The notes below the pieces were generated by a model. That model had not been told where the DNA came from. It was given only the letters and a program-made list of their open reading frames with translations, and made no database searches. 10,651 bases of DNA from Synura sp. LO234KE (taxonomy: Eukaryota > Sar > Synurophyceae > Synurales > Mallomonadaceae), in contig VKHC01000442.1 of assembly GCA_015143735.1 (NCBI GenBank), positions 1-10,651 on the forward strand. Reading direction: 5' to 3'. The stretch's first letter is position 1. Each line of letters starts with the position of its first letter. Below, piece after piece: positions 1 to 6,949 of this stretch. The position numbers and the translations under genes are program-made.

Positions 1-1
1 G

Positions 2-17
2 ACCAGCTATAGCTGGT
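2..17. repeat. 16-bp perfect palindrome
   Basis: The bases accagctatagctggt equal their own reverse complement. The palindrome lies just outside the left edge of the first dispersed repeat copy. No second copy was seen in the window. A chance palindrome or the edge of an element beyond the window are both possible. Confidence 0.6.
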
Positions 18-403
18 GACCAAGGATTTTAGGGGTCAAAAAAAGAAGGTCCTGGGCGTTTTGTGGTGAGCTTTGGTCATTAACCATAGCTCGTGTTCTA
101 TCTAAATTTTCCCTTTACTTATTATCTGATGTCTAAGCTCAAGTTGAAGTTGACGTAAAATTTAACTAAATTGAAGTGTATTCACATTCAACTTGAAGTT
201 ATTTAAACTTCAACTAGATGCACAAACTTTTTATCAATACGCTTTACTTGCCCTACACGTACAAAGTACATTTTTTTGTGCAAATAAAAAAATGTTAAAT
301 GCGAAGAAATTACTTAGCTCCCTTGTGGTTACCGCTCCACTGTTAGATGATCCCGCCGTAGCCGGCGTAGCTGCCTACACCGCAACATTCTCCCGTCGAC
401 ACC

Positions 404-640
404 GTTACGCTTCCACTGCTACGTCCTCCGCCGTCAAATTTAAGCTCCCACTGCCCACACGATACTCTCTCACACTATTCCAATGCTGCGTCCTCACGCC
501 GAGACTGTTACTCTTACCCTGCTTAATACGTACACCGACAAAGTTACGCTGTTGCGTCCTTTCGTCGTCAGAGTTACGCTCCTGCTGCAACGTCCTCCCG
601 TCGTCCCTGTTACGTTCCCAATGCTACATACGTTGCTGAA
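404..640 (+). repeat. Degenerate tandem repeat, about 30-36 bp unit
   Basis: The motif gttacgct followed by ctgctgcgtcct and ccgtcgtc recurs, with starts near 404, 507, 543, 573 and 609. Spacing in the last three units is 30 and 36 bp. It lies inside copy 1 of the dispersed repeat, and most of it is missing from copy 2. An open frame runs through it on the plus strand, but it begins at a non-ATG codon and copy 2 breaks the frame. I therefore treat this as repeat DNA rather than a gene. Confidence 0.6.
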
Positions 641-753
641 TATCTTATATTTAATTACTAGTCAGGAAAGAGATAAGCTACCAAATCTACACGACTTAGT
701 AAGAAACCACCCTCTTTGTAACAAAGGGCGATTCCCGTGACCGAGTAGAGGGA

Positions 754-773
754 ACCGAGTGAGTGCACTCGGT
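754..773. repeat. Perfect hairpin, 8-bp stem with 4-nt loop
   Basis: accgagtg (754-761) pairs with cactcggt (766-773) around the loop agtg. It sits 40 bp before the ATG of the decayed open frame at 813, inside the part of the repeat that copy 2 has lost. A related aaccgagtg word recurs near 1112. It could be a regulatory hairpin of an element, or chance. Confidence 0.55.
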
Positions 774-812
774 CCAAATATTTTAACCACCCACCAAATC
801 CCCGTTATAATC

Positions 813-1079
813 ATGTCCAGTGGAAGCAGTGATAGTTATGTCGCGATAACGCATAGCAAGACGGCAAAAAGGAAGCACTCCAAGGTAGAGGTTGACGAAG
901 GTCGAAAGAGGGTAGTCGGGGGTCCATCCGAGGAGGACGGGGAATCTCCGTAGGTCCGCGACACGGGCGAAGGGCAGGTGCTGTCCGCGGTGGTGAGCGA
1001 TGTAAATCACATTCTTGAAAATCACTCATCTTAATTATTAGAAATAGACAGAAGGCATGCGCAGAATGTCCATAACTAA
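813..1079 (+). pseudogene. Decayed open frame in the dispersed repeat, product unknown
   Basis: From the ATG at 813 one frame stays coding-like for 88 codons, with only two internal stops (TAG at 951, TAA at 1032) before a TAA at 1077. The first 46 residues are serine-rich and then basic (around KTAKRKHSK), followed by an acidic end. After the first stop comes a helix-like stretch with LSAVVSDVNHILENHS, and after the second stop LLEIDRRHAQNVHN. The layout of a charged disordered start followed by a short coiled-coil-like helix recalls the N-termini of gag-like or DNA-binding proteins of mobile elements, but I recognise no family. The same TAA context (atcttaattattag) is present in copy 2 at about 4600-4613, so that stop predates the separation of the copies. 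Alternatives are a chance open frame, or a spliced gene whose introns I cannot define. Confidence 0.35.
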
Positions 1080-1080
1080 G

Positions 1081-1464
1081 AGCCTCCATGTACCAACTGG
1101 CGAACCCCGTTAACCGAGTGGGGGAGGGGGGAGGCGATCTCCAACCGATAGCGTAGGAAAGGCCTCCCCCGGGGATGGCTAGTACGCAACGACGTCCCCA
1201 ACTAGGTAGAAGGGGACGCGCGTACCACGCCCGGGGAAGGATATTTCCACCAGACAAGTACCACGTAGGACAGGGAAGCGACCACGCGGCAAAAATGTCC
1301 CTGGAGTGCTAGTGAGTATAGGGGCACAAGATAGCAGGTGTGACGAGTGTGCGGAGAATGAGGACCACCACTTCGTCCGAGGCCAGGTGGGGAGAGAGGA
1401 GGACAGGTCCTGTGATGAAAAGTGATTTAGCCTAAGAAACGGATCCACGGACAAAGTCAGAGAG
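1081..1464. other. Gene-free stretch with a GC-rich inverted repeat
   Basis: I see no convincing gene here. A 9-bp inverted repeat, gggggaggc (1127-1135) against gcctccccc (1162-1170), encloses 26 bp. A smaller one, cgtcccc (1193-1199) against ggggacg (1212-1218), follows. Short open frames exist on both strands, including a minus frame that runs into the neighbouring minisatellite, but none shows a family signature. Confidence 0.4.
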
Positions 1465-1850
1465 GGGAGACAAGCACTTTCTCCAGCGGCTCCTCCGTCA
1501 TAGGGGAGAAAAATTCTTTCTCCAGCGTCTTCACCGTATGAGAGAACAGTGCGTGCTCCAGTGGCAGAGGGCAAGGGGGCACGTTCTCCAGCGGCTCCGA
1601 CCTCAGAGAAGAGACAGGCACCTTTCAGAGGGCTAGGAGCACATTCTCTCGCGGCTGCTCCGTCATAGGGGAGACAAAAGCACGTTCTTCAGCGTCTTCT
1701 CGGTCAGAGGGGAGATCAGTGCGCGCTCCAGCGGCAGACGGCAAGGGAGCACGTTCTCCAGCGCCTTCTCTGTCGGAGGGAAGACAAGTACGATCTCCAG
1801 CGTCTCCTTCGTCAGGGGGCTAGCGGGCACGTTCTTCAGTGGCTCCTTCG
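1465..1850. repeat. Minisatellite with 39/30-nt units in a duplicated higher-order block
   Basis: The core tctccagcg/ggctcctccgtcagaggggaga recurs with core positions near 1482, 1521, 1557, 1587, 1647, 1688, 1727, 1757, 1796 and 1834. Spacings are mostly about 39 and 30 nt. The order of units from 1475 repeats from about 1640: 1521, 1557 and 1587 correspond to 1688, 1727 and 1757. So a block of roughly 167-170 bp has been duplicated. Because most spacings are multiples of three, minus-strand frames stay open and encode repeated peptides, for example TEKTLKNVL and TEKALENVL in one frame and PSDREDAEERA and PSDREGAGERA in another. This could be a decayed repeat-protein exon, or a minisatellite that happens to be open. 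Confidence 0.75.
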
Positions 1851-2109
1851 GCATCAAGTTGCTCCGGCAAGCCGTGGGCCGCTCCAGGACCACCATAGGT
1901 TAAAGGAAAGATTCCGCTACGAGAACCTGCCCCGCCCTGAGGGGATTCTCGCCGAGTATATTCGGAAGGGATAGCAGAGTGAGTGCGCCCATAATCGTCG
2001 GCTCCAGAGTGCACCGGCAGTCTGAGTTCGGCTGGCTGGTGCAACTGATCGGATCCCGTGCCAGCATCATACCATTAGGCATTGAAGGGAGCAAGTCAGA
2101 TGATGGCAC
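1663..2109 (-). pseudogene. Minus-strand open frame with 13-residue repeats, one internal stop
   Basis: One minus frame runs from 2109 to 1663 with a single internal stop (TAA at 1902-1900). Its first part has no recognisable domain. Its second part is built from the minisatellite and reads as imperfect 13- and 10-residue units of the type TEKxLxNVLxSPL. An overlapping second minus frame (2044-1820) is also open, with a glycine- and proline-rich composition. With two competing frames and an internal stop I cannot call a working gene. It could be the remains of a low-complexity or surface-type repeat protein, or an artefact of the repeat unit lengths. Confidence 0.2.
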
Positions 2110-2200
2110 GAAAATCCTTTATATCAATCATTTCATTAGTGATCTGGGGTTCTCCAAGTCAGAAGAGTGGGACAGGATAGAGGGCTTGAGGGCAGTTCCT
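2105..2200 (+). repeat. Direct repeat of about 90 bp, copy A
   Basis: The core gatctggggttctccaag and its flanks (gagtgggacagg, agagggcttgag) match 2980-3065 with roughly three quarters identity and a few 3-bp indels. The copies are about 870 bp apart in the same orientation. Read on the minus strand, both copies give similar peptides around PVPxFxLGxPQI, with a stop inside copy A. This suggests that an old coding segment was duplicated and then decayed. Confidence 0.65.
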
Positions 2201-2329
2201 TCGTTGGCGCCGAGCTTCGCGGGCTAACAGTCGAATCGCCACAGACGCCGAATCCTCTAATCCGGGTTCCTTACTGACCGAAATCGCTGGCGGTGCTTGA
2301 GGGGTCCTTAGGGTCTGAAGCTGATGTCG

Positions 2330-2954
2330 GGCATCGTGCCAAGAGCGGTCAATAGCAGCGAGGATTTGTCCCGTAACGGATTGACAAGGGTATCCCAAGG
2401 TACTGAACCCAAACTCTCGATGATATCACAATCCTTCAGGGAAAAGTATCCCAGCCAGTCTCGGGTCAAGGGATGCGTGGCACTTGCGAGCTACTGCAGA
2501 ATGGACAGCAGGCCCAGGTGCTCGGTGGGAGTGAGGGAGAAGTATTCCGAAAATATTCGAGGGTGATATTCCACCTGTATTTGAGGCAGGAGGGCGTTAG
2601 GGCATACCCGCAGAATTAGCTCAATGAAGCTCACGGCAGTATCCCACACTGTGCCAGTATGCAAAAGAATAGGCTACATATCCTGCTGCCCTGACCGTAG
2701 AGGATCTTTCGTGAGTTGTTTTGCTGGCTTTCAACTTGTTGGGACATGCCAATTGGATGTACCTCGGGAAAGTTCAAGCTTGAAAGAGTTTGCTCTACTA
2801 ACTCTTCCATGCTGGATGCATGCCAGATATGGCTGACATTTACAGATATGTGCTGCCGCTGACTGAATTCTGCTTCCTCAGAGCCGTAGAAGCTCATCGT
2901 GGCTGTCCAATGTTTATCGGCGACAAAGCTTAAATCCAATCCAGAATCGGATTC
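2330..2954 (-). pseudogene. Coding-like minus-strand debris, possibly two exons, product unknown
   Basis: Minus-strand reading from 2954 gives about 85 residues of protein-like sequence, including SFYGSEEAEFSQRQHISVN and HIWHASSMEELVEQTL. A possible donor at 2695 (G|GTCAGG) and acceptor at 2650-2649 (CACAG) join in phase to a second segment starting at 2648. That segment begins VWDTAVSFIELIL and continues through VEYHPRIFSEYFSLTPTEHL to a stop at 2493-2491. Beyond the stop the same frame remains protein-like down to about 2330 (for example LTRDWLGYFSLKDCDIIESL). The 47-nt intron is very short and the internal stop is unexplained. It may be a decayed gene, or a real gene whose splicing I have not solved. 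I recognise no family. Confidence 0.28.
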
Positions 2955-2979
2955 CTGTCATCCTCGGGAGAATGAGCTG

Positions 2980-3065
2980 CTCCAAACTTCTTTTTATCAA
3001 TTTTTTACTAATGATCTGGGGTTTTCCAAGTTGGAAAGGTGGGACAGGGTTGAGGGCTGAAGTGC
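2980..3065 (+). repeat. Direct repeat of about 90 bp, copy B
   Basis: Partner of the copy at 2105-2200, with core gatctggggttttccaag. On the minus strand this copy reads without a stop for about 45 codons, around NPVPPFQLGKPQIISKK. It abuts the possible start of the minus-strand debris at 2954. Confidence 0.65.
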
Positions 3066-3091
3066 TTTAACCAAACTGGAAGCCTAATAAG

Positions 3092-3438
3092 ATGGAAGTT
3101 GGAAAATGCAATATCGCAGGATTTCCGCCAACTCAAGTTGTCACGACTTCTGCCGAATCCTTCAGTGCGGGTTCTGTAAAAGTTTTAGATGCCGGCGGAG
3201 TGTCACGCTCCAAACTGGCTGCTCTCCCATCAACATCACTGGGATTTTCTACGTTCCCGTCAGCACCGAAGAGGTGGTGTGGATTTTCCATGATGCATTT
3301 CCAGAGATTTCGCAGCTTCATCAGATTCCCCAAAGGCGAAAATGCGAGAAAGTTTTGCTGGAAAAATTAATTTTTTTGAAGGTAAATATTTTATCCCGAT
3401 CTGAATTGAGTTGGCTTGCTGGCTCATCACAAGCCTAG
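3092..3438. other. Stretch open in several frames on both strands, no gene assigned
   Basis: Two plus frames (3092-3370 and 3106-3438) and one minus frame (3333-3133) are open here and overlap each other. The minus frame is acidic and proline/threonine-rich in its second half. The plus frame ending at 3438 has a run of charged residues (around RRKCEKVLLEKL). None shows a domain or a convincing start. The stretch could be decayed coding sequence continuous with the debris at 2330-2954. Confidence 0.3.
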
Positions 3439-3831
3439 GAACACTCTGGAGTCCCTTTCCTCCTCAAGGTAACTATTTTTCGTAGATGAAGGAAACCGGT
3501 TTTGCATGCGCGTTTCAAATTTTTTGAAAGCGCCAAAAGTTGGGAGCTATTTCGCCTGCGCTTTTTAAGGCATAGATTATATGTAGATCTAGAGGCCTTT
3601 TGACGATTTCTGAGGCAAAACTCTGCAGAAGCCGAGTAGCAAAATACTAAAATATGTTTTGGTACAGACCAGACAATTCTCTCAAATGTCGGTAGAGACA
3701 GCTAGCAAGCTCCCCCCTTCGACACTGGTTACCCCAGACGCGGGAGCATTTCCGGCTCTAGCGACGCGGAGGCCCAGTACTATCCACTGACTCGTCTCTC
3801 TAAGCACGGCGTTCTGACGCAGGCGCTCCCC
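3439..3831. other. Gene-free stretch
   Basis: No open frame or RNA family is recognisable. The left half is AT-rich. From about 3705 the sequence turns GC-rich up to the inverted-repeat structure at 3832. Confidence 0.5.
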
Positions 3832-3930
3832 AGGAGGGTTCGGGTGGGAGCACAGTTTCAAACATTTCCTAACACAAACAATAATGCAAATGCCGTCTCA
3901 CCGAGGTGAAACGGTATGCTCCCGCCTCCT
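3832..3930. repeat. Nested inverted repeats that could fold as a 99-nt stem-loop
   Basis: Three pairings nest. aggagg (3832-3837) pairs with cctcct (3925-3930). gggagca (3846-3852) pairs with tgctccc (3917-3923). A near-perfect 12-bp hairpin at 3891-3902 against 3905-3916 includes two G·T pairs on one strand. The hairpin directly abuts the right arm of the second stem, and 38 nt between the left arm and the hairpin are unpaired. The layout resembles a structured RNA or the folded end of a foldback element. I could match it to no known RNA family, and there is no tRNA-like B box. Confidence 0.45.
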
Positions 3931-4181
3931 TCAACCGTATTTGTAATCGTCAATGTCAGTTGTAATACTCCTAGTCGATAATGTCTGCATAAAAATGTAA
4001 TGATGTCTTCCCACAGCGGTAACAAAGTAACCCACCTGACAGCAGATTAAGCAACAATTCAAAGACAATATCAGAAGAATTCGGGACACTTTGTTGTAGT
4101 TGAAACCCCAAAACGGGGGTGGACTCTTTCAAAACGTCTAAAATTTACAAAATTTTGAATAGAATGCAGTATTGAGTATCA
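3931..4181. other. AT-rich gene-free spacer
   Basis: Nothing coding is visible. A short hairpin, cccc-aaaac-gggg, lies near 4106-4118. The stretch ends where the second dispersed repeat copy begins. Confidence 0.5.
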
Positions 4182-4650
4182 CATTAATCATAGCTCGTGT
4201 TCCATCTAAATTTTCCCTTTATTATCTGATGTCTGAGTTCAAGTTGAAGTTGACATAAAATTTAACTAAATTGAAGTGTATTCACATTCAACTTGAAGTT
4301 ATTTAAACTTCAACTAAATGCACAAACTTTTTATCAATACGCATTACTTGCACTACGCGTACAAAGTACATTTTTTTTGTGCAAATAAAAAAATGTTAAA
4401 TGCGAAGTTGCAGTTACCGCTCCACTGTTAGATGATCCCGCCGTAGCTGTTGCGGTCCTACACCGCAACATTCTCCCGTCGACACCGTTACGCTTCCACT
4501 GCTACGTCCTCCGCCGTCAAATTTAAGCTCCCACTGCCCACACGATACTCTCTCACACTATTCCAATGCTGCGTCCTCACATTGACAAAATATCACTAAT
4601 CTTAATTATTAGGAATCGACGGAGGGCATACGCAGAATGTCTAATAACTT
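4182..4650 (+). repeat. Dispersed direct repeat, copy 2 (internally deleted)
   Basis: It matches 78-497 and then jumps to the equivalent of 1011-1080 with the junction at 4580/4581. In copy 1 both sides of the missing 513 bp end in tcac (494-497 and 1007-1010), the classic footprint of a deletion between short direct repeats. The deletion removes most of the tandem repeat, the hairpin and the ATG of the decayed frame. The AT-rich inverted repeats at the left end are kept. Confidence 0.85.
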
Positions 4651-5226
4651 ATAGTAACTAGTAAAAGCAATATTCTTAACAGTTTTTCACGTTTCAAAAA
4701 GTGTTGATAGCTAATTCTATTTTTGGTCACTCTTAACCGTGATTCTGTAGAAAACACTCGTCTTTTTACGGTCATTCTTCCGGAAAAATCTTATAGTCAG
4801 TCTACACCACCACGTCGTCACCGTGACTTTTTCTAAAGATTCGATTCTAAAGAACGCTATTTAGGCCGCCGATGGGTACTTTGTTGGTGCATCGATGAAC
4901 CCCCACTTCTCGTGTTATTGTGGACCCGTTTTATTTGACGATTCTCTGCTAGAGCTATTGTTGGTAGTATGCCGTCATTTAGGAATCCTTCACTTAATTT
5001 TTATCCAATCATGCTAGATACTAAACAAGGTAATTAATTTAAGATACTAAAAAATGGAGTTCCTAATACATCATCGGGGAATATGATAGACAAAACAAAC
5101 GCGTAATCATGCCAAACAATTAGCACCCTTTCATTCCATTATTTACCCAATTGTAACCAATCACACCTCATCCTCTCTTCGGCTCTCATTTCAGTCCCCA
5201 GTTCCCGACTTCTTTGTATTAGGGAA
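4651..5226. other. Gene-free stretch, includes the 3' flank of the nuclease gene
   Basis: No open frame with a recognisable product lies here. The right part should hold the 3' untranslated region of the minus-strand nuclease gene, whose stop is at 5229-5227. The nearest exact AATAAA on the minus strand is at 4935-4930, almost 300 nt beyond the stop. That is far for a poly(A) signal, so the real 3' end may use a variant signal. Minus-strand frames near 5366-5139 are extensions beyond the last exon, not genes. Confidence 0.4.
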
Positions 5227-6797
5227 CTAGAAAGGAATATCGGAGTATTTCGTCGCCACAGGCATAACTTCGTGTTGCGTGGACTTCCAGTCGTTGAGAA
5301 TCGCCACCACTTCCTCCCCCCGAGACTTGATCGTGGGTGGGACGTGGCGAGGTATATGGTACACAAGAGGTGGGAGGGAAGGTGGACAGGCAGTCCGGAC
5401 GAGTGAAGAGAGGCATTGTAAGGGTATCAAGACGTATGGCAGGTAAAATAGTTCGTGAACGCGAAGAGTGAACCACAGTCAGAGAATCTCAATTGCTTTG
5501 CACACACTCACCGGTGCCTCCACCAAGAAGTAGTTATCGAGGCCGCGACCCAAGGAAAGCAATACGAGCGATGATATGCTCATTCCGTAGTAATTCTGTA
5601 AAATGTACCTGAGGAAAACCATCAAAATAGAAGCCGGCTACACAAACTAGACTATCACCATGACCACACTAGAATAGGTAAAAAGATTGTCATAGCACTG
5701 TTATGACCTCAAGACGAAAAATCAACATGGCATTGAAATAGAATTGGAATCGAAAACATGGTCGAAGCGTAAGCAAAAGAATGGACTAATATTCTCCTAG
5801 AAGGTGCAACCGCGATTACGTACTTGTACAAGTTGAGCTGGAGGAAGTATTTCTCTCCGTCACAGTCGTCCAGGTGATTGATCGGTGGCCTACATGAGAT
5901 GTACATATATAATGAAAACAAAAAAGAGTAGGAATTACTTAAAGCGAATCATTTGTGATTATCTCACTTTGCCTTTTTATATTCATTGGATAGACTCGTC
6001 TCCAACTTCTTTGAAGTTTTCCAATCGATAATGCAGAAAGTACCATCCGGAAGTTTCCCGACGAAATCTACGGATCCTGCTAAGCCAAGGTCGGGAGCAC
6101 AGATTCGCCATTCAGTGCGGTATGGTATTATTTCTTTTCGCGCTACATATTCCTCGTCGAAGTTTTCAAACATTTGTTTTTCGGTCCAACCATTATTCAT
6201 AGACTGAGAAAATAAATTATCTTCGACTACATACGAAGGATACTTGAAGTGACAGTACAATACCAGTGAATTGTAGAAAAATTCGATGTTGCGATGCACC
6301 CATGATCCGTAATTACGAGCGTATTCTCCCTGCGTTTTCCATTTTGAAAGAATTTGTTCTCTCGTCAAAGGTGTGCCATCAGGGTTCATGTACTCGACTC
6401 TGGGCCATTTATTTCCACTCATCATCTTGTCAACTACTACTTCTGGGTCAAACTCACTAAAATAGTTCTCCACGAGTTTCGTAACTGAAATTTCAATAGC
6501 TCTATTATTGTAATAATACAGATGCTTATCCGGATTGAAAGTTAAGAGCTCATCATTCACATGAGGATTACTGATTTCTAAATTTAACTTATAGGGGATA
6601 GGATCCAGTTGAAAATCTTTCCCGAAATTTTTTGGTTTTTGAGGAGGGTCAATAGCGACCGGATTCTGATATCTTTGCTTCCTTACCACATTCAAATGAG
6701 GAAATCTCATATATCTTTTATGGAGCAGATTGCTATACATGTACGCGCAAAGAGGAAGTAGATATATGGGAAGCAACCTGAATATCTTTCCCACCAT
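5227..6797 (-). CDS. PD-(D/E)XK nuclease of the RecB/Cas4/Mgme1-like superfamily, four exons
   Basis: Exons in my model are 6797-5968, 5889-5824, 5608-5512 and 5325-5227 (363 aa). The introns have GT-AG ends and sizes of 78, 215 and 186 nt. Residues 4-25 are hydrophobic and followed by basic residues, suggesting a membrane anchor or organelle-targeting peptide. The nuclease core shows GSWVH (164-168) with E172, then E229, then D244 in GSVDFVG, then D258 and K260 in IIDWKTSK. QLNLY (Q294, Y298) is the QxxxY motif shared by RecB, AddB, Cas4 and Mgme1. These enzymes cleave DNA with metal bound by the D and D/E-x-K residues. An exonuclease or end-processing role in an organelle or in DNA repair is an inference. 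The first exon alone would stop just after the DWK motif, but splicing restores the QxxxY helix with exact phase (codons 277 and 299 are split). Intron 3 is less certain: without it the protein gains ten residues and stops at 5481-5479. The start is the first ATG in frame. Confidence 0.82.
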
Positions 6798-6949
6798 GTA
6801 AACCAAGTTAAAATTATAAGGACGTTGTAGGTTGGATATTGGATTTCAACTGCAACGTGAAGGTGAAATATTTGGTGGCTGTCTCGGATTGTTGCCATAC
6901 CACTTATGACAAAATATTAATCCTCTAAAGCACAACTTTTCATTAAAGG
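6798..6949. promoter_or_regulatory. Divergent intergenic region between the nuclease and KH genes
   Basis: The two start codons face away from each other across 152 bp, so both promoters and both 5' untranslated regions must fit here unless an upstream exon exists. The stretch is AT-rich, with aaaatattaa at 6911-6920 about 30 bp before the plus-strand ATG. I see no convincing TATA box or initiator. An in-frame TAA at 6944-6946 stops the KH frame from extending upstream without splicing. Confidence 0.6.

Larger units (their letters stand above)
78..1080 (+). repeat. Dispersed direct repeat, copy 1 (long form)
   Basis: The stretch from cattaaccatagctcgtg to about 1080 recurs in the same orientation at 4182-4650. 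By eye the first ~420 bp are roughly 95% identical between copies. Copy 2 has a 4-bp loss near 120, base changes, and a replaced stretch near 307-330. The last ~70 bp (1011-1080) match less well, at roughly 80%. Copy 1 alone contains 498-1010. The AT-rich left end carries inverted repeats: tcaagttgaa (139-148) against ttcaacttga (187-196), and an 8-bp hairpin at 193-213 with loop attta. The ends are not TG...CA and no clear terminal inverted repeat or target-site duplication is visible, so the class is unknown. It could be a non-autonomous transposon, LTR-like, or a segmental repeat. Confidence 0.85.

Noticed and set aside
193-639. 148-codon open frame on the plus strand
   Set aside because: It starts at TTG, lies over the inverted and tandem repeats, and is broken by indels in the second copy of the same repeat.
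811-1257. 148-codon open frame on the minus strand
   Set aside because: It is antisense to the more coherent plus frame at 813-1079, with proline- and arginine-rich filler and no domain pattern.
1179-1574. 131-codon minus-strand open frame
   Set aside because: Its start lies in the minisatellite and the rest shows no recognisable fold. The open length is explained by the repeat's codon-compatible units and GC-rich sequence.
1465-1850. CRISPR array
   Set aside because: The units are contiguous and degenerate without unique spacers, and the window is eukaryotic.
3690-3930. tRNA or 5S rRNA gene
   Set aside because: gggttcggg looks slightly like a B box, but no A box, anticodon arm or acceptor pairing fits, and the 5S internal control pattern is missing.
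1081-4181. Full LTR retrotransposon between the two direct repeats
   Set aside because: No reverse transcriptase, RNase H, integrase or protease motif is visible in any frame, and the repeats lack TG...CA ends.
5219-5476. Minus-strand open frames overlapping the end of the nuclease gene
   Set aside because: They lie in intron 3 and alternative frames of the last exon. Only the frame ending at 5227 joins exon 3 in phase.
5227-6797. Nuclease as an inserted giant-virus gene
   Set aside because: Related nucleases are found in large DNA viruses of algae, but three spliceosomal introns and a normal divergent neighbour favour a resident host gene. Origin by old transfer cannot be excluded.
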